NCBI GenBank assembly: GCA_965658435.1 | Contig: CBFHSE010000003.1 | Coordinates: 1-59,533 of the forward strand | Origin: JADHLN01 sp965658435 | GTDB taxonomy: Bacteria; Pseudomonadota; Alphaproteobacteria; Rickettsiales; JABIRX01 | Direction of reading: 5' to 3' | DNA: 59,533 nucleotides | Shown: positions 42,457 through 51,023 of the stretch, piece after piece | Position numbering within the stretch: position 1 is the first letter of the stretch | Layout of the letters: each line of letters opens with the position of its first letter | The notes under the pieces: model-generated | Database searches by the model: none | What the model was told of the DNA's origin: nothing | What the model saw: only the letters and a program-made list of their open reading frames with translations | Program-made: the position numbers and the translations under genes

Positions 42457-43868
42457 GATCAATTACCCAAGTTATTTCAGCAGTTGTTGATGTAAAATTC
42501 CCGGATGGAAAATTACCAAAAATCTTAAATTCACTGGAAACAACAAATAACGGCAAAAAGTTAGTTTTAGAGGTTGCGCAACATATTGGAGAAAACACAG
42601 TAAGAGCCATTGCTATGGATTCTACAGAAGGATTAGAAAGAGGGGCTGAGGTTAAAGATAGTGGAAAACCAATTACTGTACCAGTTGGTGAGGCAACTCT
42701 TGGCAGGATATTAAATGTGGTTGGTGATCCAATTGATGAGCTAGGTGAAGTAAAAGCTAAAGAAACTGCTCCTATACACGCTTCTGCACCTGAGTTTGTT
42801 GAGCAAGCGACAGATACAGAAATTTTAGTTACAGGGATTAAAGTTGTTGATTTGCTAGCTCCATATTCAAAAGGAGGAAAAATTGGTTTATTTGGTGGTG
42901 CTGGAGTTGGTAAAACAGTATTGATTATGGAATTAATTAATAATATTGCTAAAGCACATGGTGGATATTCTGTATTTGCTGGTGTTGGTGAAAGAACTAG
43001 AGAAGGAAATGATTTATATCATGAAATGATTGATTCTGGGGTTATTAAACCAGATGATTTAGCTAAATCTAAGGCTGCTCTAGTTTATGGTCAAATGAAC
43101 GAACCTCCAGGAGCAAGAGCAAGAGTTGCTTTAACTGGATTAACATTAGCGGAAAAATTTAGAGATAAAGGTGGTCAGGATGTATTGTTCTTTGTAGATA
43201 ATGTATTCAGATTTACACAAGCTGGATCTGAGGTATCAGCTTTACTTGGAAGGATTCCTTCTGCGGTTGGATATCAACCAACTTTAGCAACAGATATGGG
43301 TAATATGCAGGAAAGAATTACTTCAACTAAAAATGGTTCTATTACTTCTGTACAAGCTATTTATGTTCCTGCAGATGATTTAACGGATCCTGCTCCTGCA
43401 ACTTCATTTGCACATTTAGATGCTACAACAGTTTTATCAAGGCAAATTGCAGAGTTAGGTATTTATCCTGCAGTTGACCCTTTAGATTCAAACTCACAAA
43501 TTTTGGATCCTAGAATTTTAGGTGATGAGCATTATGAAACTGCAAGAGCAGTACAAAAAATTCTGCAAAGTTATAAATCATTACAAGATATTATCGCCAT
43601 TTTAGGAATGGATGAGTTATCTGAAGAAGATAAGTTAGTTGTTGCAAGAGCTAGAAAAATTCAAAAATTCTTATCACAACCATTTCATGTAGCTGAAGTA
43701 TTTACTGGCATGAAAGGAGTTTTTGTTAAGCTTGAAGACACAATTAAAGGTTTTAAAGAAATATGTGAAGGTAAATATGATGATTTACCTGAAAATGCTT
43801 TTTACATGGTTGGTTCAATAGAAGAAGCATTGAAAAAAGCAGAAGATCTAAAGAAAAAAGCAGCTTAG
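42444..43868 (+). CDS. atpD: F1 ATP synthase subunit beta
   Basis: This catalytic subunit of the F1 sector has 474 residues. Walker A is GGAGVGKT at 151-158. GERTREGNDLYHEM holds the catalytic Glu, VLFFVDNVFRFTQAGSEVSA is the Walker B region, and ALLGRIPSAVGYQPTLATDM and the DELSEEDK motif are intact. VFRFTQ replaces the more common IFRFTQ. The usual upstream partners atpH, atpA and atpG are absent. Instead a phage-type gene precedes it, so the ATP synthase operon is split at this point. Confidence 0.97.
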   Translation: MSNIGSITQVISAVVDVKFPDGKLPKILNSLETTNNGKKLVLEVAQHIGENTVRAIAMDSTEGLERGAEVKDSGKPITVPVGEATLGRILNVVGDPIDELGEVKAKETAPIHASAPEFVEQATDTEILVTGIKVVDLLAPYSKGGKIGLFGGAGVGKTVLIMELINNIAKAHGGYSVFAGVGERTREGNDLYHEMIDSGVIKPDDLAKSKAALVYGQMNEPPGARARVALTGLTLAEKFRDKGGQDVLFFVDNVFRFTQAGSEVSALLGRIPSAVGYQPTLATDMGNMQERITSTKNGSITSVQAIYVPADDLTDPAPATSFAHLDATTVLSRQIAELGIYPAVDPLDSNSQILDPRILGDEHYETARAVQKILQSYKSLQDIIAILGMDELSEEDKLVVARARKIQKFLSQPFHVAEVFTGMKGVFVKLEDTIKGFKEICEGKYDDLPENAFYMVGSIEEALKKAEDLKKKAA

Positions 43869-43871
43869 TTT

Positions 43872-44270
43872 ATGATTGGTTTAAATTATAAAATAGTTAC
43901 ACCTGAAAAAATATATAGAGAAGATAAAGCTGATATGGTGATTATACCTTCTGTTGACGGTGATATGGGGATTTGTGAGAATCATTTGCCAATTTTAGCA
44001 AATTTGCAAACTGGTTATATTGAGATTTATGTAAATTCTAAATTAGTTGAAAAAATCTTTATTAATAGTGCTGTAGCAAAATTTAGTGATAATAATTTAG
44101 TTATTTTATGTGAAAAAATAATTGATTTAAATCAGGTTGATATTAAAAAGCTAAAAGCTGAAATTATTTCTCTTGAAAATATGCAAAAATCTGAAAGTGA
44201 CCTTGAGAGTCATAAATTACAAGAAAAAATAAACTCTAATAATAAAATTCTTGCAGCGCTTGCAGTATAA
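43872..44270 (+). CDS. atpC: F1 ATP synthase subunit epsilon
   Basis: This central-stalk subunit has 132 residues. The beta-sandwich signature IIPSVDGDMGICENHLPILA and the downstream KIFINSAVAKFSDNNLVILC are normal. The C-terminal helical region (residues about 90-132) is Lys/Glu-rich. Three bases separate it from atpD. The last 130 bases of this gene, plus the spacer behind it, have been copied in tandem downstream, leaving this first copy as the only intact one. Confidence 0.93.
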   Translation: MIGLNYKIVTPEKIYREDKADMVIIPSVDGDMGICENHLPILANLQTGYIEIYVNSKLVEKIFINSAVAKFSDNNLVILCEKIIDLNQVDIKKLKAEIISLENMQKSESDLESHKLQEKINSNNKILAALAV

Positions 44271-44835
44271 TATATTTGCTTATTAATCACGTTTTTGTGA
44301 GTTACTCTAATATTTAAATGATTGATTTGATATTAAAAAGCTAATGGCTTGAATTATTTCTCTTGAAAATATGCAAAAATCTGAAAGTGATGATTTAGAG
44401 TCATAAAATTAAGAAAAAATAAACTCTAATAATAAAATTCTTGCAGCGATTGTAGCATAATATATTTGCTTATTAATCACGTTTTTGTGAGTTACTCTAA
44501 TATTTAAATGATTGATTTGATATTAAAAAGCTAATGGCTTGAATTATTTCTCTTGAAAATATGCAAAAATCTGAAAGTGATGATTTAGAGTCATAAAATT
44601 AAGAAAAAATAAACTCTAATAATAAAATTCTTGCAGCGCTTGCAGCATAATTTATTTGCTTATTAAGAATTTTTTTACCAGAAACTCTAATATTAAAATA
44701 ATTTATCTGTTATTAAAAAACTAATATCTTGAATTATTTCTCTTGAAAATATGCAAAAATCTGAAAGTGATCTTGAGAGTAATAAATTACAAGAAAAAAT
44801 AAACTCTAATAATAAATTATTACAGCAGTTAATAC
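44139..44835 (+). repeat. Tandem array of 190-bp units derived from the atpC 3' end
   Basis: Four consecutive units share a 190-bp period. Unit 0 is the true 3' end of atpC (from 44139) and three derived units begin at 44329, 44519 and 44709. The segments 44271-44460 and 44461-44650 are adjacent 190-bp copies differing at only two bases (44449/44639 and 44453/44643), a recent duplication. Unit 3 is older. It keeps atpC-like bases (CTTGAGAGT, ATTACAAG) that units 1-2 have lost and runs into the rnhA stop. The derived units contain in-frame stops (for example GCTTGA), so they are non-coding. The array fills the whole gap between atpC and rnhA. Confidence 0.9.
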
Positions 44836-45276
44836 TTAATTATCATTTAATTCTTCTGCTGCAGATCTTGCTAGATTATCAACAAGATCATTATATTTAT
44901 CTCCTGAATGTCCCTTAACCCATTGCCAGTTTACTTGATGCTTATTGTTAAGATCTGCTAATTCTTGCCATAATTCTTTATTTTTTACAGCTTTTTTATT
45001 TGCGCTTTGCCAATTATTTTTTTCCCAATTTTTTATCCATAAAGTAATGCCATTTTTAACGTAAGTAGAATCTGTTATCAGGGTAACTTCACATTTTTCT
45101 TTAAGGGTTTTTAGTGAATTTATAGCAGCTAATAACTCCATTTGGTTATTAGTGACATTTTTTGCATTTCCTGAAATTTCTTTTTTTATATCATTATAAA
45201 TTAAAATTGCGCCCCAGCCTCCATTACCAGGATTGCCTAAAGATGAGCCATCTGTGTAAATTGTAATTTTTTTCAT
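44836..45276 (-). CDS. rnhA: Ribonuclease HI
   Basis: This enzyme degrades the RNA strand of RNA-DNA hybrids. The 146-residue protein keeps the catalytic carboxylates: D9 in IYTDGSSLGNPG, E47 in NQMELLAAI, D69 in LITDSTYV, and the Asp in NDLVDNLAR. The sequence WVKGHSGDKYND holds the conserved His loop. It follows thrB with a one-base overlap (conserved thrB-rnhA pairing in alphaproteobacteria). Its stop codon abuts the atpC-derived repeat array. Confidence 0.96.
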   Translation of the reverse strand: MKKITIYTDGSSLGNPGNGGWGAILIYNDIKKEISGNAKNVTNNQMELLAAINSLKTLKEKCEVTLITDSTYVKNGITLWIKNWEKNNWQSANKKAVKNKELWQELADLNNKHQVNWQWVKGHSGDKYNDLVDNLARSAAEELNDN

Positions 45277-46226
45277 TAGATAGTTATTTTATTTTTATTG
45301 TAAAATTCTAATATTTTAAAATATTCACTAGGATCTTTAGCTGTTACTAAATCATCTTTTTTATATTCTAATTTATCTGCAACACGTGATAAATAAAATC
45401 TTAGAGCTGCGATAATACAAAAATTATGCAGATTTTCTTTTTCATTCTTATCTAAAATTGTGATTGTTTGATAGCCTTTGATAAAATTATTTAAGAGATT
45501 TAAATTTATATTTTGTTTTTTATCAAAGCACCATGAATTTATAATTATGGCAATATCAAGCATAAGATAATCTTCACATGCAAAATAAAAATCTATTAAT
45601 CCTGAAATTTCATTATTAGTGATAAAAACATTATCTGGAAATAGATCTGCATGGATAACTGATTTTCTAATATTAGAGAGATCTAATTGGGAAATTCTTG
45701 TAAAAAAATATTCAATTAATCCTAGTTCTTGTTCACTAATTGCTTTTTTTAATTTTAATTTTTGTTTTAATTTTATTAATTGAAAAAGCCCATATTGATT
45801 TTCTCTTTTTTTAGAAAAACTTTGAGTAATTTGGTGAAATCTGGCAAGTATTTTGCCTAAATTAAACATTATTATTGGGTTTATTTCAGTTTCTTCTGCT
45901 AAGCTGCCATTTAAAAATGAGATTATTATTCCGGTTTTTGCTTTGAAATTAAAATCAAGATGATTTTTGTTGTTGCGAAAAATTTGGGGGGCAGGGAAGT
46001 TGTTTTTATTGAGATGCTCTATTAATTGTAAAAAAAATGGCAGATCTGGTTTATAGAGTTTTTTTTCAAAAATTGTTAAAACAAATTTACCTTGATTGGT
46101 ATTTAAGAAAAAGTTAGAATTTTCCACACCTTTTTCTATGGCTTGATAATCAGTTAGATTGCCAATATTATAATTTAATAAAATGGTTTTTATATCATCT
46201 TTGGATAATTTTGTAAAAACTGCCAT
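45276..46226 (-). CDS. thrB: Homoserine kinase, ThrB APH-fold type
   Basis: This enzyme phosphorylates homoserine in threonine synthesis. The 316-residue protein belongs to the aminoglycoside-phosphotransferase-like ThrB type, not the GHMP type. It shows IEKGVENSNFFLNTNQGKFV, the catalytic loop VIHADLFPDNVFI and the metal-binding GLIDFYFACEDYLMLDIAI. The thrB-rnhA order is typical of alphaproteobacteria, often with ispH upstream; here addA diverges instead. No other threonine-pathway gene is in the window. Confidence 0.92.
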   Translation of the reverse strand: MAVFTKLSKDDIKTILLNYNIGNLTDYQAIEKGVENSNFFLNTNQGKFVLTIFEKKLYKPDLPFFLQLIEHLNKNNFPAPQIFRNNKNHLDFNFKAKTGIIISFLNGSLAEETEINPIIMFNLGKILARFHQITQSFSKKRENQYGLFQLIKLKQKLKLKKAISEQELGLIEYFFTRISQLDLSNIRKSVIHADLFPDNVFITNNEISGLIDFYFACEDYLMLDIAIIINSWCFDKKQNINLNLLNNFIKGYQTITILDKNEKENLHNFCIIAALRFYLSRVADKLEYKKDDLVTAKDPSEYFKILEFYNKNKITI

Positions 46227-46264
46227 AAATAAAATGTAAAATTAATATTTATATTATTTTTTAA

Positions 46265-49200
46265 ATGAAATGCAATGCAATAATAGCAGACCCAAATAAA
46301 TCATGTTTTATATCTGCTAATGCTGGATCAGGTAAAACTAAGATTATTATTGATAGAATTATTTCTTTGTTAATTTTTGGTGTTAACCCTTCTAAAATTC
46401 TTGCTCTTACCTTTACTAATTCAGCAGCATTGGAAATGAAGGAGAGAGTTATATTTATGTTAGAAAGATATATTCAAGCCTCAGATAGTGAGATAAATAA
46501 TTTATTAGATGAGTTAAAAATAATTGATTTCTCCTTAGAAGAAGTTAAAGAAAATTTACATGATTCATATGAAAAAATAACTGAATTTAAAATCCAAACT
46601 ATTCATAGTTTCTGTCAGTCTTTACTTAAAAAATATGCTATAGAAGCTGGTCTTTCTAATGATTTTGCCATTATAGATGATAATTATGCTTTAGAATTAC
46701 AGGATTTAGCAAAAGAAGATTTTTTTCAAATTAAGGCTGTGAAAGAGGTAAGTGATTATTTTTTTAGTCAGTTTCATTATAATATTATTGCAGAAATTAT
46801 TGATGAGATAATTGCAAAAAGAGTAAAGATTGAATTTGTTTTAGATAAATATCCTGATTTTACAGCTTATATAAAGGAAATTTATAAATTTTTTAAATTA
46901 GAAATAAATAAGGATTTTCGTAAAGATATTTTAAATAAATTAGAAGATAAATTAGATTTAAATTTTTTAAAAGATTTAAGTAATGCAATTAATCAATATG
47001 GAAGTAAAACAGATTTGGCTAGGTTGGATGCTTTAAATAATTTACAAAATAAAGTTGGCAGTAATTTTTCTTTTAAGGATTTTCAAGATTTTTTTTGTAA
47101 AAAAGATGGTTTTTTTAGAGCTAAATTAGTTACTAAAAAAATTGCTGAGTTAACTCCAAATTATAATTTAATTATTACTGAAATAGCTAATTTATATGAA
47201 GGGTTGTATGAAGATCTTAAATCCTATGAAATGGCAGAATTTATGGAGAATTATGCTTTTTTAGCTCGTATATTTATTACTAATTATCAAGCAATTAAAC
47301 AAAAAGAAAATTTGTTAGATTATGAAGATATAATTTTATTTACTATAAAATTACTTAAAGATTCTAATGTTAGGGAACAGATATTATATAATTGTGACAG
47401 AAATATTCATCATATTTTGCTTGATGAGGCGCAAGATACAAGTCCTTGGCAATGGGAGATTGTTAATTTACTTTTAGAAGATTTTTTATCAGCTAAAAAA
47501 GATAAGAAAATTAAAGATAAATTACAGAGCTTTTTTATTGTAGGAGATGAAAAGCAATCTATTTATAGTTTTCAAGGAGCAGATCATAAGTTATTTCATA
47601 AGATGCGTTCTCATTTTAAAGAGAAGTTAAATTTATTAGATAGTAAGCTATATGAAGTTTCTCTTGATAAATCTTATCGTAGTCAGCAAGCTATTTTAGA
47701 ATTAGTAGATCAATTTGCTAATTTAGATTTGGTTAAGGATTCTTTATCTGAAGATGGCAGTAAAATAAAGCATTTAGTTACTAGAAAAACTGAAAATTCT
47801 AATGTTGAATTATGGAAAATTAATTTAGAAGATAAGAATGAAGAAAAAACATTAGAGTGGGCATATCCTACTAAATTTATCGATAAAATTTATAAAGAGG
47901 ATGCTAATGCTGAATTAATTGCAGATTTTATTGCAAAAAAATTAACTAATGACCAGATTATGCCTGGAAATGGTCAGGTAATTAAGCCAAGTGATATATT
48001 AATTTTATGTAGGAAAAGAAATCAAACTTATAAAGCAATTATTAGAGCATTATGCAAAAAAGCTATTAAAGTAAGTGGTGATACAAAATTTAATTTGTTA
48101 GATTATGTATTAATAATGGATCTAATTGGTTTTTTAAAATTTGTTTATTTTCCAGAAGATGATCTAAATTTAGCAGCAATTTTAAAAGCACCTTTATTCC
48201 AAATGAGTGAAGAGGATATATTTGAATTATGCTATGATAGGGGAGAAGAAAAATTAATTAATATTATAAAAATTTGTAAGCCAGAAATTTACCAAAAACT
48301 TATTAGTTTGCAGCAATTAGAAGCTAATTTGGCTTTGGATGAATTTTATTTATATTTATTAGATATTTGTGGTTTGCGCGAAAAATATATTTTGCAATAT
48401 GGCAAAGAAATTAATGATTTAATTAATTGCTTTTTAAAGATAGTTAATGATTTTCATTTGCGTGATATGAATAATAAGAATTTTCTAGAATTTATTCATA
48501 GTTATAATGTTTCTGCATCTATTAATATGGTAAATGCAAATGATATATTAAATATTATGACTATACATAAAGCAAAAGGTTTGCAAGCTCCGATTGTGTT
48601 TGTAATATTTGATGGTTTGAAGGATAATTCATTTAAAAGAAATTATGTGGAAATAGATTATAATAATAATTTATTAATGGCTGTAAATTATCGCAAAATT
48701 GCAGCTTTAGAAGATTATTTTTCTGAATTTACTAGGTTAAAACTCTCTGAAGAGCTAAGATTAATTTATGTTGCTTTAACTAGGGCAAGAGATGAATTAT
48801 ATTTGCTTTCTTTTAATAAAAAAAATGAAGATAATTTTATCTATGATTTATTATTATCTTTAGTAAATAAAAATAATTTTTTAGAATCTGATCTTAAATT
48901 TGTTAAATCTCATAAAAAAATTAAATTAGAAAAAAAAGATCCAAAAGAAGAAAATTCTGTTTCATATTTAAAATTTAATATTGATGAAAATAAAATAAAT
49001 CATAAATCTGCTAATTTGAAATTTGAATTAGAAGATAAATTAGAAACATATGAAGCAAAAATAGGGGAGGTTTATCATTATTTATTAGCATTTTTAGTTT
49101 CTAATGGGGAATTGAAATTTCTGGATAAAGAAATAAATAAAGTGGCTTTATTTCTAACTGAAAATGAAAAAAAAGAAATTTTAATAAATTTGCATGATAT

Positions 49201-49495
49201 TTATAATAGTGAAATCGGTGATTTATTTTTTAAAAATAATGGTTTTCCTGAATTATCATTAAATTTATTTGAAGATAATAAAAATTATCAAGGCAGGTTA
49301 GATTTATTATTAATAATTGAGAGTAAGGCAATGATTATTGATTATAAATTTTGTAAAAATCCTATAGTTTTGCAAGAATATAAAGAGCAATTAGAATTTT
49401 ATGAAAAATTAGTAAGGGCAAATTATCCAGAATTACAAATTATTGAGAAATATAATTTCTTTATTAAAGAGAAAAAACTAGTAAAAATTAGTTAA
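46265..49495 (+). CDS. addA: Double-strand break repair helicase-nuclease AddA
   Basis: This UvrD-like helicase with a C-terminal nuclease processes double-strand ends for RecA loading. It has 1076 residues. Walker A is ISANAGSGKT (residues 16-25), followed by LTFTNSAALEMKERV, TIHSFCQSLLKKYA, Walker B HILLDEAQDTSPWQWEIV, VGDEKQSIYSFQGAD and IMTIHKAKGLQAPIVF, then LIYVALTRARDELYLL. The C-terminal RecB-type nuclease carries YQGRLDLLL, AMIIDYKF and EQLEFYEKL, so it appears active. The partner addB, often adjacent, is not in the window. It is convergent with proS and overlaps it by 8 nt. Confidence 0.93.
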   Translation: MKCNAIIADPNKSCFISANAGSGKTKIIIDRIISLLIFGVNPSKILALTFTNSAALEMKERVIFMLERYIQASDSEINNLLDELKIIDFSLEEVKENLHDSYEKITEFKIQTIHSFCQSLLKKYAIEAGLSNDFAIIDDNYALELQDLAKEDFFQIKAVKEVSDYFFSQFHYNIIAEIIDEIIAKRVKIEFVLDKYPDFTAYIKEIYKFFKLEINKDFRKDILNKLEDKLDLNFLKDLSNAINQYGSKTDLARLDALNNLQNKVGSNFSFKDFQDFFCKKDGFFRAKLVTKKIAELTPNYNLIITEIANLYEGLYEDLKSYEMAEFMENYAFLARIFITNYQAIKQKENLLDYEDIILFTIKLLKDSNVREQILYNCDRNIHHILLDEAQDTSPWQWEIVNLLLEDFLSAKKDKKIKDKLQSFFIVGDEKQSIYSFQGADHKLFHKMRSHFKEKLNLLDSKLYEVSLDKSYRSQQAILELVDQFANLDLVKDSLSEDGSKIKHLVTRKTENSNVELWKINLEDKNEEKTLEWAYPTKFIDKIYKEDANAELIADFIAKKLTNDQIMPGNGQVIKPSDILILCRKRNQTYKAIIRALCKKAIKVSGDTKFNLLDYVLIMDLIGFLKFVYFPEDDLNLAAILKAPLFQMSEEDIFELCYDRGEEKLINIIKICKPEIYQKLISLQQLEANLALDEFYLYLLDICGLREKYILQYGKEINDLINCFLKIVNDFHLRDMNNKNFLEFIHSYNVSASINMVNANDILNIMTIHKAKGLQAPIVFVIFDGLKDNSFKRNYVEIDYNNNLLMAVNYRKIAALEDYFSEFTRLKLSEELRLIYVALTRARDELYLLSFNKKNEDNFIYDLLLSLVNKNNFLESDLKFVKSHKKIKLEKKDPKEENSVSYLKFNIDENKINHKSANLKFELEDKLETYEAKIGEVYHYLLAFLVSNGELKFLDKEINKVALFLTENEKKEILINLHDIYNSEIGDLFFKNNGFPELSLNLFEDNKNYQGRLDLLLIIESKAMIIDYKFCKNPIVLQEYKEQLEFYEKLVRANYPELQIIEKYNFFIKEKKLVKIS

Positions 49496-50768
49496 AAGAA
49501 TAGTTATCTAATTGATGGATTTTAATTAATTCTGACTTGCCAGTTTTTCTTTCTTTAATTTCAATATGGCCATCTTTTAAAGATTTTTTACCTATGATTA
49601 TTTGGTAAGGTATGCCAATCAAGTCGTGGCAGGCAAGTTTCTCTCCTACTGACTTATTGCTAGTATCATCAAAGATTATGCTGATATTTCTGTTTTGTAA
49701 TAATTCGTAAATTGCATAGCTGGTTTTTGCAATTTCTGGATCGGATAATTTTAAAGGATTAATTATAACCTTAAAAGGTGCAATTTCTGTTGGCCAAATT
49801 ATGCCTTTTGCGTCATGGGAATATTCTATTATGGCTGCAACTAATCTAGAAACTCCAATGCCATATGATCCCATATTCACTGATATGTTTTCACCTTTGT
49901 TATTTTTGATAATAGCATTTAAGCTTTTGGAATATTTATCAGCAAAGTTAAAAATATGACCAACTTCAATACCTTTTTTTACTATTAGATTTTTAGGTGA
50001 GTTTTTTGGATTATGCATTTCATCTGCAGCTGCATAATAGTTTTTTAGTTCATGATAATTGAAATTTCCTTTTTCGATTTCTTGAAATAATGCTGGGTCA
50101 GCATAAATTTCACTTTCGCCGGTTTCGGCTAAAATGTGAAATTCATGACTTAAATTACCGCCAATAGCTCCAGTATCTGCTTTTACTGGAATGGCAGTAA
50201 GACCCATTTCTGTGAAGATTTTTAGATAAATTTTATAATATGTTTTATATATTTCTAAAGCCTCTATTTTGTCTAATGCAAAGGAGTAAGCATCTTTCAT
50301 TAAAAATTCTCTAGCCCGCATAACTCCAAAACGTGGCCTTATTTCATCACGAAACTTCCAATTAATTTGATATAAATTAATGGGCATTTCTTTGTAGCTT
50401 TTTACATATTTTCTGAAGATGTCTGTAGCAATTTCTTCTGCTGTTGGGCCAAATAATAATTCTTTGTTATGCCTATCTTTAAAGCGGAGCATTTCTTGGC
50501 CATAAGCATCATAGCGATTTGATTCTTGCCATAAATTTGCTGGTTGGGTAATTGGCATAATTATTTTGTTAATATTAGCTTTTTCAAGATTATTGCTAAT
50601 AATTTTACTAATATTTTCTAATATTTTTACCCCTAATGGTAACCAGCTATATATTCCAGAATTCACTTTGCTGATGAGACCAGATTTTAACATTAATTGA
50701 TGCGAAATTATTTTAGCATCACTTGGGATTTCTTTGCTTAATGGTAAAAAAAACTTTGATAAAAACAT
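49488..50768 (-). CDS. proS: Prolyl-tRNA synthetase, short alphaproteobacterial form
   Basis: This class II synthetase charges tRNA(Pro). At 426 residues it is the short form lacking the roughly 180-residue editing insertion of the E. coli enzyme. Motif 1 region is SGIYSWLPLGVKILENISK, motif 2 FRDEIRPRFGVMRAREFLMKD and motif 3 NMGSYGIGVSRLVAAIIE. The C-terminal anticodon-binding domain has ISIIFDDTSNKSVGEKL. Without the INS domain, editing of mischarged Ala-tRNA(Pro) would depend on a free-standing factor. It is complete at both ends. Confidence 0.96.
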   Translation of the reverse strand: MFLSKFFLPLSKEIPSDAKIISHQLMLKSGLISKVNSGIYSWLPLGVKILENISKIISNNLEKANINKIIMPITQPANLWQESNRYDAYGQEMLRFKDRHNKELLFGPTAEEIATDIFRKYVKSYKEMPINLYQINWKFRDEIRPRFGVMRAREFLMKDAYSFALDKIEALEIYKTYYKIYLKIFTEMGLTAIPVKADTGAIGGNLSHEFHILAETGESEIYADPALFQEIEKGNFNYHELKNYYAAADEMHNPKNSPKNLIVKKGIEVGHIFNFADKYSKSLNAIIKNNKGENISVNMGSYGIGVSRLVAAIIEYSHDAKGIIWPTEIAPFKVIINPLKLSDPEIAKTSYAIYELLQNRNISIIFDDTSNKSVGEKLACHDLIGIPYQIIIGKKSLKDGHIEIKERKTGKSELIKIHQLDNYSFN

Positions 50769-51023
50769 AGTAAAATAACTTAAAAAAAATAGCTTGCTAT
50801 GTCAATTAATCATTATGAATAAATTTAATTTTGAGAGAAAAATAATTATTTTTTCTTAAAATGTTATATAATTTGCCAAATAGCTTAATTAAAATATTAG
50901 TTAATAATTAGATATTTGCAGTTAATATTTTAAATTAACTTAGTTATTGTAATTAGGATTAAATATAAATATTTATTTTTATATCTATAACAGTTAATTT
51001 AATTTTAGCTTAAATTGTTAATT

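Noticed and set aside
44285..44310. TCAC-GTTTTT-GTGA hairpin after atpC as a terminator
   Set aside because: The stem has only four base pairs and no T tract follows. It is repeated only because the whole 190-bp unit is repeated.
50836..50856. AT-only inverted repeat (GAAAAATAATTATTTTTTC) downstream of the coiled-coil gene
   Set aside because: On the reverse strand it is not followed by a T run, and an A/T palindrome of this size is expected by chance in such AT-rich DNA.
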